Below are positions 1 through 13,872 of a DNA stretch of 64,000 nucleotides, in pieces (position 1 is the first letter of the stretch; every line of letters begins with the position of its first letter). The stretch spans positions 306,673 through 370,672 of the forward strand of contig NMRB01000291.1 of NCBI GenBank assembly GCA_002633025.1. Direction: 5' to 3'. Source of the DNA: Notospermus geniculatus. Taxonomy: Eukaryota; Nemertea; Pilidiophora; Heteronemertea; Lineidae. Below the pieces are notes generated by a model that saw only the letters and a list, made by a program, of their open reading frames with translations, had not been told where the DNA came from and did not search any database. The position numbers and the translations under genes are program-made.

Positions 1-1905
1 CTCAGGGAAACATGTTAATACATCGACAATCACATCATTCTTTGCATCCAAAGATTGTTTTCTTTCTTTTCTGCCACCACATCCCTGGAGGCTTTTCGCA
101 CTAACAAACTCAGGGTCATGCGAGTTTAAGGGCCCTCAGCATCTTGTCAGCGCAAGTTGTTATTGCTCTTAAACCTACATTAACTGTTTAATGTAGCGAT
201 CCGCGTCTATGCTAGACCTGTAGCCGTAGCTCAATGAAAGGCTATTGCCATGGCAACGTTGCCAGCATCCTAATGCATTCAAGTGCGTCGGTGGCAGTAA
301 TTCTGCAACTACACACTTCATTGGATCTCATCTGCCGAGTGTTCTTAATCGCACAATATGAGAATATGTTTTGCATCATCAAATGTGGAATCTGTTTTTG
401 TTCATTGTACATTTCTTAAACCATTGCGTCGATGGCGCTGACAGTCGACAGTTTTAAAACACAAACCTCATAACACTGTCATGTAGGCCTATTTGTGCTC
501 GCTTAAATATTGGTGTACACCGGCCTAAGTGCCAGTAGTAAACTTTTTTGGCAACATCATTGAAAACCAACTTTGTCGTGGGATTCTCTTCTAGATGTAG
601 ATTTCTGAAACATCTGCAGAAATTTTCTCACACTCCTGTTTTCTGCCGAGATAGGTTTGAAATGGAATTGTCAGAGGGCTTTCCAAAAAGTATTATTTGT
701 GTCAAGTATTAAAAAGGATTGTGGCTGTAAGCAATTCTACTCCATAATTATCTTATAGGCAATGTGGCCCGGTCATTTCATTGGGAAAAAAATGGAATTA
801 GCAAAGTGACAATTTTGTTCTGGCCTTTGACCTGGTGAAATAGCTCATTTTCTAAATTGTGTTGTACTTTTCCGACTGACTGGACATCACGAGCTAAGTT
901 ACATTAGAAAGTAATTGCGATTAGTACACATATTTTGTATGATCATTGTTTTTGAACTTGAACACCAAACTCATAAAACTTGCTTGTACTTTATGAGTCT
1001 GCTGTCAGATAAATGATTTTAGTGGAAATGCATTTCGTACATCAACAATAGAATTACAATAAATTTGGAAAAACGGATGGGTAGAGTATGTAATTTGTTC
1101 TGTTTCTTTGACTGGTGTAGTGGGAAAATGACAAACTGAGAAGAGTAAGTGAGTATAGAGGAGTTTGTACGTGGGTTGTATTGATTCTCCATTGAAAATG
1201 GTTGTACTTTAGTAGAACAGTAACACTATGGGAGGCTTATCTTCATTGTAATTCAGTCTTAAAAAAGAGATTTATTGGGTCTTAAATAAGTTTTTCAGTT
1301 TTATGTGCTGTTGGCGTAACATTAGCTATCTTTGATACTTTTGGTGCCCTCTGGGTCTCTTGTGTCGTGAACATCTTGTATCGGAGCTGGTAATGCATCT
1401 TGAGAACATAACTCATCTCCTGTTGCCTAGCAATCTACGTAGCTTGTTTCATTTGTGCGAAAAAGGTCAGAGCGCTAATCGTTTTAGTCGTGAGTTCTTC
1501 TGTCATACGTTCCATCCTTTTGTACTGTTAATTACCTGGCATCTTTTCTTCCTGGAGAAGAAAGGATAAGAAGATTGGAGAGATCATATAACACACAAAG
1601 TTTAATTCTCCAGGGGAAACACATCTTTGTGCCTTTCATTGTTTAGGCCTAGTTCCATTTCTTGCCCAGCCAACAGACTTTATGTTCTGGTTGATTTCTA
1701 TGTGTGAATGAATGCCCCTTATCATCTCCATTTTGGCACTTTGACTTTCTTGACCATTGTTTGTCTTATTTCGAAGAGATGTGGAATTTCAAATTTTCTG
1801 CTGATTTCAGACTTTTGTGACTGTTTTGTTCCTTATGCTTTAATCTATTTGGTTGTAGAAGTAATCTTAATTTTCTGACAGTTGTCTCATATTTTTTCCT
1901 TCCAG
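1..1905 (+). other. Intron upstream of the first visible CNOT6 exon
   Basis: No coding exon is recognisable here. The region precedes an exon that opens in the middle of the nuclease domain, so it is most simply the 3' part of a CNOT6 intron. It ends in a pyrimidine-rich acceptor with AG at 1904-1905. The leucine-rich repeats and the first part of the nuclease domain must lie off the left edge. Confidence 0.7.
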
Positions 1906-4900
1906 GAGGTTGAAACGGACCAGTTTTATCACTTTTTCCTGCCAGAACTAAAGCAAGATGGTTACGAAGGGGTTTTCGCGCCCAAATCACGGGCACGCAC
2001 AATGAGTGAAAACGAACGGAAGCATGTCGACGGTTGTGCTATATTCTACAGGACATCCAAGTAAGTCATGGTCATTGCAAGGACACTGGAATATGAAATT
2101 TGATGGGCAAAGATGTTGGTAACTTTCCTGAGATGATATGATCAGGTGTATTGGTTGACTCCCAGTTCAACTGGCTGCTGCCGTTCCGGGCCTCATTCTA
2201 TAAAACTGCAATAGGCCCATCCTGAGGTAATCAAAGGTTGTTGGTGTCACCGCAGTCTGTTTGTGGTGACAAAGGGAGCGAGTGCTAAGAACGACTGATT
2301 GCCTCAGGATGTAGTGTGCCAGAATTATTCCCCAAACTTTTCTGGTTTCCTAATGGCTCATCGTTCAGAATGGTTGTGGCGTAGGAACATGTAAATAAAA
2401 CGTAGACAAATAAATATGTTCTATACAAGTGCCTGTGGGGTGTCTTTGTGCAAAAACCAATATTGTTTCATATGTTGACCAACCAAACCAAGTAACTCTT
2501 TCGGGGCAAGAAATAAGTCAGACTAGTATTTCAACATGGAACTGTAATCGTGTCGCTTACAGAAGCACATCTCATCTTATGTTCTTCTTTCCCCTGTGGG
2601 GTCGTATTCACGACCACAATCATCCCCTCTGCCGAGACATACTGCTTGACTTTCAGCTGTCTCTGGTAAAAATATTGTGCTTTTATTTCAAATGGATGGC
2701 ATCGGGGACGGGCCCTTGTTCACCTCCTTTATATCAAATACCCATTCAAACGTCTCCCCAATGATTTCAATCCAGTGGTTATGTTTATCTCTCTCCTTCA
2801 TCCATCATCAAAAATGATTTCCCCAGACACCATCGCATTGAATTCAACTCCTTTCTGGTGTTAGCCAGATCAGTGTGTTTTTCATTGGCGTGATTGATTT
2901 CGACTGAGTTTGAAACCGTCAAACATCTGCTTATGGCACTCTGGCCTTCTGTTGCAGGTTTTCCCTGTTAAAGGAACATCTGATGGAGTTTAACCAGATC
3001 GCAATGGCGAGAGCGGAAGGGTCCCATGATATGTTGAACAGGGTAATGACAAAAGACAACATCGGCCTCGCCGCACTTTTAGAGACCAAAGAGGGGGTGT
3101 TTGAAAATGGTGAGTCAGAAAAGAAAGAACTGGAACTCTGTTGAGTCCGTGGTGTACCGGGTACTCTGATGTACTTGTGTGCGAAGTAGGGGTGTGGTAG
3201 GTGAGGTAGGGGTGGGAGGATAAAGAAATTAGTGGGGGTCACTTGAAAAGAACCGAGGATTGGCAACTTTCTGATAGGAAATTTGTTGGGGATATTTGAG
3301 TTAAGGCTGGGAGCCATCACATAGGCCTAGAGGCATGGTCGATGCTCCTCTAGGATGAATCACTGGTATCTAAACTTGAATGTTTTATTGGGTTGCAGGC
3401 CTACCGCCAGATAATCAAATAAGGCAGCCTATCCTAGTGGCGACAGCTCACGTTCACTGGGACCCCGAGTACAGCGACGTAAAGCTGATACAGACGATGA
3501 TGCTCATGTCAGATCTGAAGAATTTCATCGAGGAGACAACTACCAGTTTGCGTCCCGGTGCAGCACCCACTGACTGCAACAGCCTGCCGTTGATTCTGTG
3601 TGCTGATCTCAACTCATTGCCAGAATCAGGTAAGTTTTCAGACCATAAGGAGTTGCTTTCTCATTTTCACACGTCCTGGACCGCCTGTCTTGTTTTGGGA
3701 AACTCTCTACCAATTTCGTTGATGTCTTTTTAATTAATGAGTGAAGGCTTTCTTCTGTAGTGTTCTCCAATACCCACCCAACATGGACCATGATGTTTGC
3801 CTTCTTATTTGTTCTGATAATTCAACAACAGTTGGTTGTGTTCATTGCCAGGTGTAAGGGTAAAAGTTGTCTCGTCTGGCTGGGTCTGAAGTTATCTTGG
3901 CACTCATCCCAAGGATTACGACTATCTCACTCATTGTAATCCATCTCAAACATCAAGTTTTCGTCAATGCACCCAAGTCTGTCTGCAATGCCGAAAGTAG
4001 GCCTTGGGGGTTTCCTGGTAGAAATTTGGATTCGTGTGAGCATGCTAGAAGTAAGCATATGACGTGGAGATCAATAGAACTGGTAGACATGATGTACAAC
4101 GTTTCTCTCTGATATGCTGGAGAGGTTGTTTATTGTTCGACATTCGGCTGATTGGTATTGACATGTCTGGTAGATGTTGACGAGGAGGTGTCGGATGGAA
4201 TATAAAAAGTCACGGGNNNNNNNNNNNNNNNNNNNNNNNNNNNNNNNNNNNNNNNNNNNNNNNNNNNNNNNNNNNNNNNNNNNNNNNNNNNNNNNNNNNN
4301 NNNNNNNNNNNNNNNNNNNNNNNNNNNNNNNNNNNNNNNNNNNNNNNNNNNNNNNNNNNNNNNNNNNNNNNNNNNNNNNNNNNNNNNNNNNNNNNNNNNN
4401 NNNNNNNNNNNNNNNNNNNNNNNNNNNNNNNNNNNNNNNNNNNNNNNNNNNNNNNNNNNNNNNNNNNNNNNNNNNNNNNNNNNNNNNNNNNNNNNNNNNN
4501 NNNNNNNNNNNNNNNNNNNNNNNNNNNNNNNNNNNNNNNNNNNNNNNNNNNNNNNNNNNNNNNNNNNNNNNNNNNNNNNNNNNNNNNNNNNNNNNNNNNN
4601 NNNNNNNNNNNNNNNNNNNNNNNNNNNNNNNNNNNNNNNNNNNNNNNNNNNNNNNNNNNNNNNNNNNNNNNNNNNNNNGTAAACTGATCTGGAATATCAA
4701 TATTCAATGAGTAAAAGCTTTGCTCTCAGATTTATCACCGTCGTTTGTTGAATTTCTTTGTGCTTGTCCTCTTTCAGGTGTGATTGAATATCTGGTGGAA
4801 GGAAAGATAGCTGCCAAACATGTGGATTTTAAGGACTTAGGTTATGAAGAATGCTTACAGAAACTCACAACAATCGACAACCCGGACTTCCTCGGGCATG

Positions 4901-5321
4901 ACTTCCGGTTAGCCCGGTCCTACAGCGATGATATCATGCCATACACAAACTACACGTGAGTAACTACTGGAGCTTTGATCACAGGCACATGGAGCCTTCC
5001 AATTTCTTACATCCGAAAAAATAGGGGGGTCCAGTTTATGGCATTCAACAATTTGAGATCTTTACTTTGACATTTTGATATTACAGGTTCGACTTCAAGG
5101 GTGTTATCGACTATATCATCTTTTCGCGGGACTACATGACCGTACTTGGCATGCTCGGCAGAATCGACCCAGATTGGTTCAAGGACAACAAGGTCATCGG
5201 ATGCCCACACCCACATATCCCGTCAGATCATTTCGCGTTACTCGCCGAGTTTGAGCTCCACGTACCATATCCGACGAACACACGAGGGAACACAAACAAT
5301 TTCCATGGTGCACGCAGGTAG
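1906..5321 (+). CDS. CNOT6: CCR4-NOT deadenylase subunit 6 (CCR4-type), 3' part of gene
   Basis: Catalytic poly(A) 3' exonuclease of the cytoplasmic CCR4-NOT complex, which shortens mRNA tails. Exons are 1906-2060, 2958-3109, 3399-3629, 4778-4955 and 5087-5321 (stop TAG 5319-5321). All have AG/GT borders and compatible phases. The order matches the endonuclease/exonuclease/phosphatase domain of CNOT6/CNOT6L: the EVETDQF exon carries the metal-binding Glu, then come the MTKDNIG block, HVHWDPEYSD (catalytic His), CADLNSLP (Asp/Asn), FDFKGVIDYI (Asp) and the final PSDH (catalytic His). The protein ends GARR, like the GRR or NRR ends of vertebrate proteins. The assembly gap at 4217-4678 lies in an intron, because the flanking exons join in frame with no missing residues. 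The N-terminal LRR half is outside the window, so CNOT6 cannot be told from CNOT6L. Confidence 0.96.
2218..2311. repeat. Short inverted-repeat element in CNOT6 intron
   Basis: Sixteen-base arms begin CATCCTGAGG and end CCTCAGGATG with one mismatch, about 60 bases apart. It may be a very short foldback transposon. No clear target-site duplication was found. Confidence 0.35.
4217..4678. other. Assembly gap (462 N)
   Basis: A run of N inside a CNOT6 intron. The flanking exons are phase-compatible and the encoded protein is continuous relative to the family, so no coding exon is expected in the gap. Confidence 0.99.
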
Positions 5322-6400
5322 TCAAAGTTACGCCAACGAAAAACAGACCAACTCCACACATTTTCACCACTTGGAGGCAATGATTGACTGTTCAGCAAAT
5401 GTCTAGCTCCAACACTGTCAGCTGCTGCCATCTGGTGTCAGATGACAGTATTAAGCTTTGTTCTGGTGCTTTCATCAACATTTCCATATTTGGTAGAGGT
5501 CACAGATTCGGTTACTTTTGCGTCGTATGTTTAATCAATGGGTATTTTCCGAGAATGGTTCTGTACTGCATCTTTGTTCATGATTGATTTTATTGCTGCT
5601 TGGAATTATCAATGTGAAGATCCATTAGATTAATTTGTTGCCCTTGACAGCCAATTGTTTACAATTGATTTGAGTTGAACTCATTACATTGCATGGTCTG
5701 CACGATTCCTTGTGCATGTCATTGTCAGTCGATTCATTTAGTTTTGACGGCAGTTGTCATCCAAATAGAAGCTTTAGGTTTAACCTGATGATAATGAGGT
5801 CAAGGTCAAGGTTAGGAAAATCTGGGGAAAGGTCAAGGTCAAAATGAAATTGATTATTTGGATCATTTTCTGAAAGTTTGTTTTTAGATCAGATTCTTTT
5901 TAATGTCTTTCTTGATGATCCATGTGTGAGGATCAAATGAAATTATGAACACAAAAATCTTGAAGTGCAACCCTTGGATTATGAGGAGAAGTAGATAATT
6001 GAAATTCAGGGAAAGAGGTATTTCACTCTTATCTTCACCATCCATCCACAAAGTATGCATTGCTTCATTTCTGCAGTGAATCCATCATTTACTTGAATTA
6101 GAACCCGTTTCTTATTTTCTTCCCTCAAATGCTAATAGATTATGATTTTCAAATGACGTAGTTCTTGATTGCCACTCTTTTAATAGTTCTGGTCGGTTTT
6201 ACTTGAGTTAAGTAGCACATGTTTTCATGCTGCTAAAACCATTATGCCCCCCTGGTGGTGTCCGTTTGAAGCAGGATAAATAAAGGATCTCGCTCAGATT
6301 GATTTTTATTTTCACTCTATTTCAGTTGAAACTTGGAGCTTTTATATTAAATAAAAAATGAGACATTTCAAAGGGAATAAAAGGGAGGTTTTTGTTTGAG
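5322..6400 (+). other. CNOT6: Probable 3' UTR of CNOT6
   Basis: AT-rich sequence directly after the stop codon with no coding signal. Canonical AATAAA polyadenylation signals lie at 6279-6284 and 6350-6355, so transcripts may end near 6.3-6.4 kb. CNOT6L transcripts in other animals often have long 3' UTRs, so the true end could be farther right. The tract around 5796-5842 has several AGGTCA or TCAAGGTCA words of unknown meaning. Confidence 0.55.
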
Positions 6401-9400
6401 AACTGCTGAAATGAATTTGATGCTGACACACACCACACTTTACGTCACATAATCTATCTCAGGCACTCTTTCTTTGATGTTTAATTCTGTAAATAAGTGG
6501 CACTTAAAATAACTTAATGTCTTTTTCAATTTTCTTCGGCCCATTGCAATGTTTATGTTTTATTCAATGACCATATGCTACGTTTTACTTCGTGTTTAGA
6601 TGTACATGTATTTTCGGTGGCCATTTCGTTGTATTTTTGCCTATTTTGTGAATGAATATGTAGATGTGTGCTAACATCAGAAGAATGGATTTTAAACGGC
6701 TTATGTTTTAAATCTCGCACTAACATTTTATTCTGCACTCGAGTTCAATGTGGATGGATGGTGAATAAGATAAAATTGGAATCAGGAATATGTTAAATCA
6801 TGGCATTGGGGCTATTTCAGCACATCAAGCTTGTGTGCTTATTGCTAGGGAACATTTGACATGGTAAAGTTCGCAGCTGAATTTTCATGTTTGGGTACGA
6901 ACATGTTCATTACTTCATTGGCAACTGACATTTCTTGACAAGCTTTAATACCACGACTGGTTGGGGTACAGGTATGACTATCCTGTGCCCGTGTCTCTTG
7001 CTGCTGCTTGTCCTTGTTCACGAACAGAAGCTAGGACACTGTCTTTTTCAGTGACACTTCAGCATCTTCATCTCGCAGTTAGAATTCGTTTAAAACATAT
7101 CAACTATAGCTGTGTAACGGCCAAGAGAGGTGACAATTTTTGTCAGTTTCTTTCATTCGATGTGTGTTCTTCAATGTTGCTGCTGTCGGTCATTGCACCC
7201 CCTGTTGGAGGCATAAAGAGAAAAATCTCGCTCTCACTACCGATGTTGTTTCATTGCATGAAACAACAAATCCCTTTTCAAGTCGGAAAAATCGTTTCTG
7301 AAACAAATTTGAATGGCTGTTTGATTTTGGGATTGTGCTCTGAGATTAGTGTCGCTGTTCATCCAGCTGTGGAAGTAATATATGGATTCACCCTGCTATG
7401 GTATCACTAATTGTAAATGTTAAAGAGACAATGAGAAAAGAGTGTCTATTTTTGAAGTCACTGCTATGTATATAAGTGTATAAATTTGGAAATTTGGACA
7501 CTTTTGGATCCAGAAATGACCATGTCATTTCTTATCCAAACCTCCTCTGATGATGGAACATGAATGTACTACAAAGTTTGGATTCGTCAAAGTGATTGTT
7601 AGTATTATTTTGTGTCGATAAAGGTTTGCATTTTTTCGTCAATTCTGTGGCAATATTGTTCAAACCTGAATTTAACACATAGGATGCATGAAATTCCTGA
7701 ACCTTTAACTCAGAAGAAGGATTTATTTCCGATTTTTGAAACATTTTGCAGTAATGTCTGTTTTAAGAATTCCCACCGTTTTGCATTGTAATTAAAATCA
7801 CCTCACGCAATTTGGAAATAGTTTCACCAAGGTTTCGACACCTTTGATTTCCACCTTGAACTTATTTCCAGAACAATGCACTCATTTTGGGTCACAGAAC
7901 TCCCAATTACTTCTCCATGATTATTTAGTAAATTGCCCTGTGTACTTTGAATGGTACAATTTATTCCCCTAAGAACCTAATTACAAGTATTCATAACTCA
8001 ACACTGTTCGGATATACTTAATTTTTTCAAGTGCCTCACATATTATTGATAATCTTCAATAGGCTTGTTCTGCCCTTCCATCAGTATGATTACTTTTTGG
8101 CCAAGTCATTACCGGTAAATTTATTTTCACACAAAAGAAGATCCCTCTAGAATTCTCAGTCAAATTGCCGTTTCCCTGTGTGAGGTGGTTTTCCAGCCGG
8201 TCACCAGGCTTGTCTCCTGAGTTAAGCATTTTCAAATGATTCTTTGACCTAAAAAGCACAAATGTGGCGAACACTGGTGACTGGCTCATTGTTGATGACC
8301 TTCAAGGTCACTGATAGGCAGCTGATGTATCATGTTTCATTCTGTATTACATTGTATCATGGCGTTTGTCGTTTGATTGCGCAGCCAGGCATTTTACCCT
8401 GTAAAAATAACGGGAGGATTGCGGAAGCAGACAGAATACTGGGGATATGCTTTTCACGGAGGCGTGCCGAGCCTGCTGGGACAGTGGCTAATGCACAGTC
8501 AGCTCAGGATTTAAGATTCTAGTTAGAATGTTTACGTTCATTTGGTTATACAACGTCATATTAACTCATTCATTCCCGGTGACATCATCGAGTGGGTAAT
8601 GAAATATTCCAATGCTTTATTCGTCGATTGATGTGTGGGAAAATTTCAGAGATTGACTCAGGTCTTTAAGATCATCCAGATCTATTAAAATTAGCAACAT
8701 CAGAACATCTGAGGTCATCGTCTACTCACGCTTGGTTTTGAATGAGTTAAAACCATTTATGGAGATTGCAAAATTTCATGATCATGCTGTGTCAGGGATA
8801 CAAAATGTCATAATCATGCTGCAACAAGATGTGTTACCAACTTTCCCTGTAGATGGCGCACAGTGTAAATACAGTCAAGTGGACCATATTTCCACAAAAA
8901 CCACTACCGGTACGTGGAATGTACTGGTGACAGGGTGCGCCATCTGTGGTGGATATTTGATAAGGCCCCTTGTTGGGAATTCAGAGGGCACATAATGGCA
9001 GCATTTCTGTAGTTTCTGGACATTTGCTCTCGCCTTTCCCTGTACTGTATGGGTTACCACACCAGCGAATTGCTTGACATACACTGAGATGTTTTCAAGT
9101 GAAGTGCATCATGTCATGTGTTTGAAAAGCAGTACTGAAGGTGTCCGGTGAAGAAATCAATTCACTAGTGTGGTGTTTGGGTTGGAACTTCTAGTGTTCA
9201 TCTTGAAATGCACAACATAACATATTGTACAATTTCAAAGTTTATGACATGAAATATTTGTTATCATTGGGTTTAATGAGCTGTGAACAGGGTGCTTATT
9301 CCCACCCTCGGGACAACTCAGTGAAATCCCGTATTATGATCTCCTCCAAGAGTATTTTTCCATTGAATAGTTGACTAGAGTTCAGCTGTAAATGTTGCAT

Positions 9401-11353
9401 TTTGTATAGGTTTGATTTAATATGTACAGGATTACCTTGATATGGACTTAACTGCTTTTGACTTTTACCTCGATGATGACTCGCGGTACATCTCACACAG
9501 CAGGGCTGCAGTAAACATTATTCTTGGGTCACACTTGAAAGAAACTTCATATTTGCTCCGTTTACAATGGGAAAAGCAACAGAATTGTTTTTAAAATGTG
9601 ATTCATTTTGGCACTGGTAATGAAATTCAGTATGCAATTTTCTGAGAGACTTTAAAAATGGGCATGTACATTTTGAATGGGTTTTGTATTTTTTTTATAC
9701 TGGGGCATTTTCATTTAATTTCCCATGGATAGAAACTACAAGTGCTGATGTAAAAAGTCATAAGTGAGCCAATATTTGGTAGTGGTTTTGCATAATACAA
9801 ATTAAGTGTGACCAGGGTGTCAGGTTTTTGAAAATGGAAAAAATCCTCAAATTTGTGATTTGTGATATTTTTCCTAACTTCTGAATCTGGAGCCAGCTGG
9901 ATGTAAGGGAAGGTTTTAGGTTGTGTGACGATTGTGTGAGAAAGGAGTGTAGACTTCAGAACTTAGTTGACAGTAGGTATTCTGCAGACTGGAAATGCTA
10001 CAAAATACTTGGGCTTTATTGCATTCTTTTAGGTTTTTAAGAATCATACTTTGGGGCCAATCGCTCTGTAGTTCAATCAACATTTACATTTTGGGGCCAT
10101 TTTCCTGTCTCTTTCAGTCTAAATTACCCAAGCCACATGCAGCAAGCCTGGCTGTCATTTACAGTTGCATGCTTGGAGACTGTCATACTCGCTTCAAATC
10201 CATTTTTTCTCTCCATTTTACCCCATAACTGGTTAAATGTGCAGGTACTTTGTGTTCAAGTGACATCATGCTTTTTGTGCATTGAATATGGGTCTGGACA
10301 AATACTGTTGGCAGCCTTTAATAGTACAGAAAACTACTTTAATCTTGGAATTTTCGGTCACATTTTATGGAGATCTGAGACAGTTTGCTACACTTGAGGC
10401 AGAAAATCAGTTCGGAAACATCAGGCACCACACATAGATATTGTAGCATTATTTGATTGGTTACGATCTGGTATTGCAATCAATTGAATTTGTTTTCACC
10501 GCCTTTGATCACAACGTGTTATTGATCTGAAATGTTCACCCTTCCACTGCAGATTACAATGCAAACGATCTTTAAAATAGGCCTTGCGTCTATACCACGC
10601 CTGCTATCATGAAACCAGTTATCTGTTGCATGTGTTTCTGTGCTTCAGTGTGGTTATCACATTGTTCGTCTTACTTTATTGACTTGAAGATGAAGAAAAC
10701 AATCAAGTAATTCTACTTTGAAATGTTTTTACTTCGATCAGTTTTTCCAGTGTTGTACGATTAGACTGCAAAACGTTGTGTCGTCTGCTTGTGCAGAACA
10801 CTATTGTGGTTTCATCTTATTACACAATCCTTTGTGGAGTTTAATTTTGCATCATGTCTGATGGAGGATCATGGTTTTTCATCGCAAATTTCCGCTAAAA
10901 TTTCAGGCGGGCGAATGTAAGGAATTGTAAAGTGGCCAACATGTTCTGGTCACAACGAATTCAAATGTAGCAATAGAGATTGCCTAGTAGACATCATGCT
11001 CGGTCCAACCATTGTTATGCAAGTCAAAGCAGGGTTATTTAAAGCATATTTTATACTTTTGAAACTGCCATTGTAACTTATAAATGATGAATACACAAAA
11101 ACAGGTTATTTTGCTGTAGGGCTTGCATGATAATGGAGTGGATTTTTTACTATTACTATGACATTCCTATACACTGAGCAGATGGGTTGTCACCACTCCT
11201 TAATAACCTGTTTGTATATTTTGTGTCCATGGTTGAGGACGAATAAAGTGTCCAGATAATGCATTAGAAATTTCTGACTTGTCTCCATCAATTGGTTACA
11301 GGAGGAGCTGCATGATTCAGTGGTCATGGTATATCCCAGCATCCCAGTGAATA
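6401..11353. other. Intergenic DNA between convergent CNOT6 and HELZ
   Basis: Nearly 5 kb of AT-rich sequence. The small open frames here show no recognisable domain, no codon-usage pattern and no splice-compatible partners. I see no RNA gene and no strong repeat. Part of it could be extended CNOT6 3' UTR. Confidence 0.5.
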
Positions 11354-11695
11354 GAGGTTTCCCACGTGACATCATAGCTCAAAATCTCTGCCATTTTGGC
11401 CGTCAAATGACGCAACGTCACAGCATTCAGCACGCAGTTTTAACGTTGTTGGCAGTCATCAGCCTCTTCTACAGCAAGCCGTATGGACGATTCGCTTTGT
11501 TTTCAACACGGTTTTCACACCAGACCAACTACTTATGCTCAGAAACTGTGAGTGATTTGTTGAGTTGTATGCTCCCAGTGGTCTGTACGGGCCGCTAAAC
11601 TTTTGAACCGAGAACAAGATGGCAGCGTCCATGGCTTCATTTTGATGGCCAATATGGCGGCCGTGTGACGTCAGTGGGCAACCTCTATACAAGGT
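11354..11695. mobile_element. MITE with TA target site, GAGGTT-type ends (copy A)
   Basis: Terminal inverted repeats start GAGGTTTCCCACGTGAC on the left and GAGGTTGCCCACTGACGTC on the right (read inward), flanked on both sides by TA (11352-11353 and 11696-11697). A TA duplication suits a Tc1/mariner-type non-autonomous element. It holds CpG-containing TGACGTCA-like words and shares its end design with the element starting at 11763. Confidence 0.6.
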
Positions 11696-11762
11696 GTATG
11701 CATGTGTTGCCATGGTTATACTGCATGTACAAGTTGACATCTGAAGGATTACGACTGTAATA

Positions 11763-11930
11763 GAGGCTATGCACGTGACGTCATCAGCGAGGTGACGCCA
11801 TGTTGGAATGGATGGAACGTTGTGACATGCTGACGCAGTGCATCTGACCACGTGCTCCGTCCATTTTCCATCCAACACGTGGCGTCATACCCATTGATGA
11901 CGTCATTTGATGACGTCAGTGCATAGCCTC
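11763..11930. mobile_element. MITE with TA target site, GAGGCTATGCAC ends (copy B)
   Basis: The left end GAGGCTATGCACGTGACGTC and the right end (read inward) GAGGCTATGCACTGACGTCA are near-identical inverted repeats, flanked by TA at 11761-11762 and 11931-11932. It lies 67 bases from copy A and belongs to a related family. No coding capacity. Confidence 0.65.
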
Positions 11931-13872
11931 TATAGGAGAGACTTGAGTTAATACTCATCCCCCAAACGACAAACACAGTTGCCTTCTATTGGGCACTACT
12001 GGAACCAGGCCAGGCATATACATGTAATTTATTCCCTATGAAGACCATGATCTGGTTCTGCTGTCTAAAATGAAATACTGGTATGATGCCAACACTCTGC
12101 TGGTGTGGTTCCGCTGCGAAACAGCAACGCCAACCCTCTGCCTGCATCCACGAGATGGCGCATCTCACAACTTTGTGCCACAGGGACTTGAATCATGAAT
12201 AGCTGTCAGTGAGTTGACCAATAGGTGTCACTACCGGCCAATTCAATGCATATAGCGGACCCATTCATTCTTAATCGAGCACCAATCACGTGGATTTTCC
12301 TGTGTGTTGGTCCGCTAGAGCTTTGCTGCCATCTTTTGTCAATATGCGCGGTTGACTGCCCCTATTGCACGTGCATGTCTGATTGACAATGAAAACCGAA
12401 GTCTGAAGTAGATTGTTATAATAAGTTTATTGTAATGCCCTCCACTAACACTTGTACTAGTGTCCATAAAAGTGCCTCTAGGTCCACGTCAGAGACAACT
12501 GAGATGACTTACAACCATTATTATGCCAACATTGCAGAAGAGGACAGTGCTGAGATGTTTCCAAACCAGAGTAATGCTGGGTTTAGATTTAGACACTAAA
12601 TTAAACCATCCTCAAGAAGTTGATGTGTTTAATACAGCATTTCTGTCTGTCTGCAATGTTGTCTTCACAGCTTTCCCGTCATATCTGTGTACACTGACCA
12701 AACCCAGACTATCCTATACATCCAAGAGCAACCTTACAATTTTTTTGGTGATTTTGTGAACAATTATCAAAACACTGCTGATTATGAGCGAAGACCAACC
12801 CCTGGGATTGATTCAGGTGATCAGACTTCAGAGACAGGAGCGGGGCCTTTGATGGCATCCATTGATACATGACAAATTCGTTGAGTACTTATGTTCGTCA
12901 CCAAATTGGACCACTCCAGTCACAGAAGCTTTGTCACATTCAAACAACTCCACGAGAGTGACAGTCCCGTCATAAACAGCCTTATATCATAAAGCATACC
13001 TCAGACCTCACCAGTCTCAATACATCCAGAAACTATGAAGCCAAACGGACAACGCTACAGCTACATCATTTCCCCAGAAATCAGGATCTATTCAGTCCTT
13101 GAGGCTTCACTTACAAAGACTTGACTCCCCACAACCGTCAAAGTCTCTCAAACTGAATAGACCCACAACATCTGGGGATTTAATAGGATATTCAAAACAG
13201 CACAAGGCGTAGATNGCCCTGTACAACAGTAAATAGACGGCATTGGACACTTCACCAGATAGGATGGACAGGAGTCAGTTCTATGATGAGGAAACTGTGG
13301 TAAAATAAGAAATTTACTAGCACTGAAATTTACTAGCACTGAGGGGAAGTAATTCTACACTATAGAATTCTACAGATAAAATATCAGTGCGAGTACCGGA
13401 CAAAATTTACTAATTTTTGAAGCAGGATGATACCTCAGTTCTACTGTTACTCAAAGGTCAGTGTTTTAGGGGAAAATGCACATACAATAACATTTTTATC
13501 ACAGCCACCTGACCACCCTATAAACAGATAAAGGTACAATACCAATAATATTGGTTATTGCTACGTTCATAAGAAAATGCACTAACTACATACACGAAGC
13601 AATAGGTTTCACTGACAAACAGCATTACAAGCATTAGAAAGATACAAAAATATTGGGGTAAATTTTCAAAATGTTATCAAGCTTTATACCCAAGCAAACA
13701 GTGATGAGACCTTATCTAGACTGTGTTGGCTGTATTAGATCACCACACAAGCATGACCTAAACACCTTCAGAACTAAGTCAGTGGAGTTCCCGTTTTTTT
13801 CGTCAGACAAGCAGCATCCCATGAAAAGGGGAGCGAGCCTAACATTTGACAGATAATGACTAGGCAGACTTA
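11931..13872. other. Intergenic DNA, no recognisable gene
   Basis: Short open frames only. A single N at 13214 marks an uncertain base or contig join. A small inverted pair (TAGCGGACC near 12253 and GGTCCGCTA near 12310) is the only structure seen. Confidence 0.45.

Noticed and set aside
4071-4710. Apparent 165-209 codon open frames
   Set aside because: Created by the 462-N gap in a CNOT6 intron.
5790-5845. Nuclear-receptor-like TCAAGGTCA cluster
   Set aside because: Short degenerate words in a low-complexity stretch of probable 3' UTR; no supporting context.
6961-7410. 149-codon plus-strand open frame
   Set aside because: No domain, no good start context, no splice partner and ordinary noncoding composition.
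11459-11878. 139-codon minus-strand open frame
   Set aside because: Covers parts of two MITEs and has no recognisable domain or conserved start.
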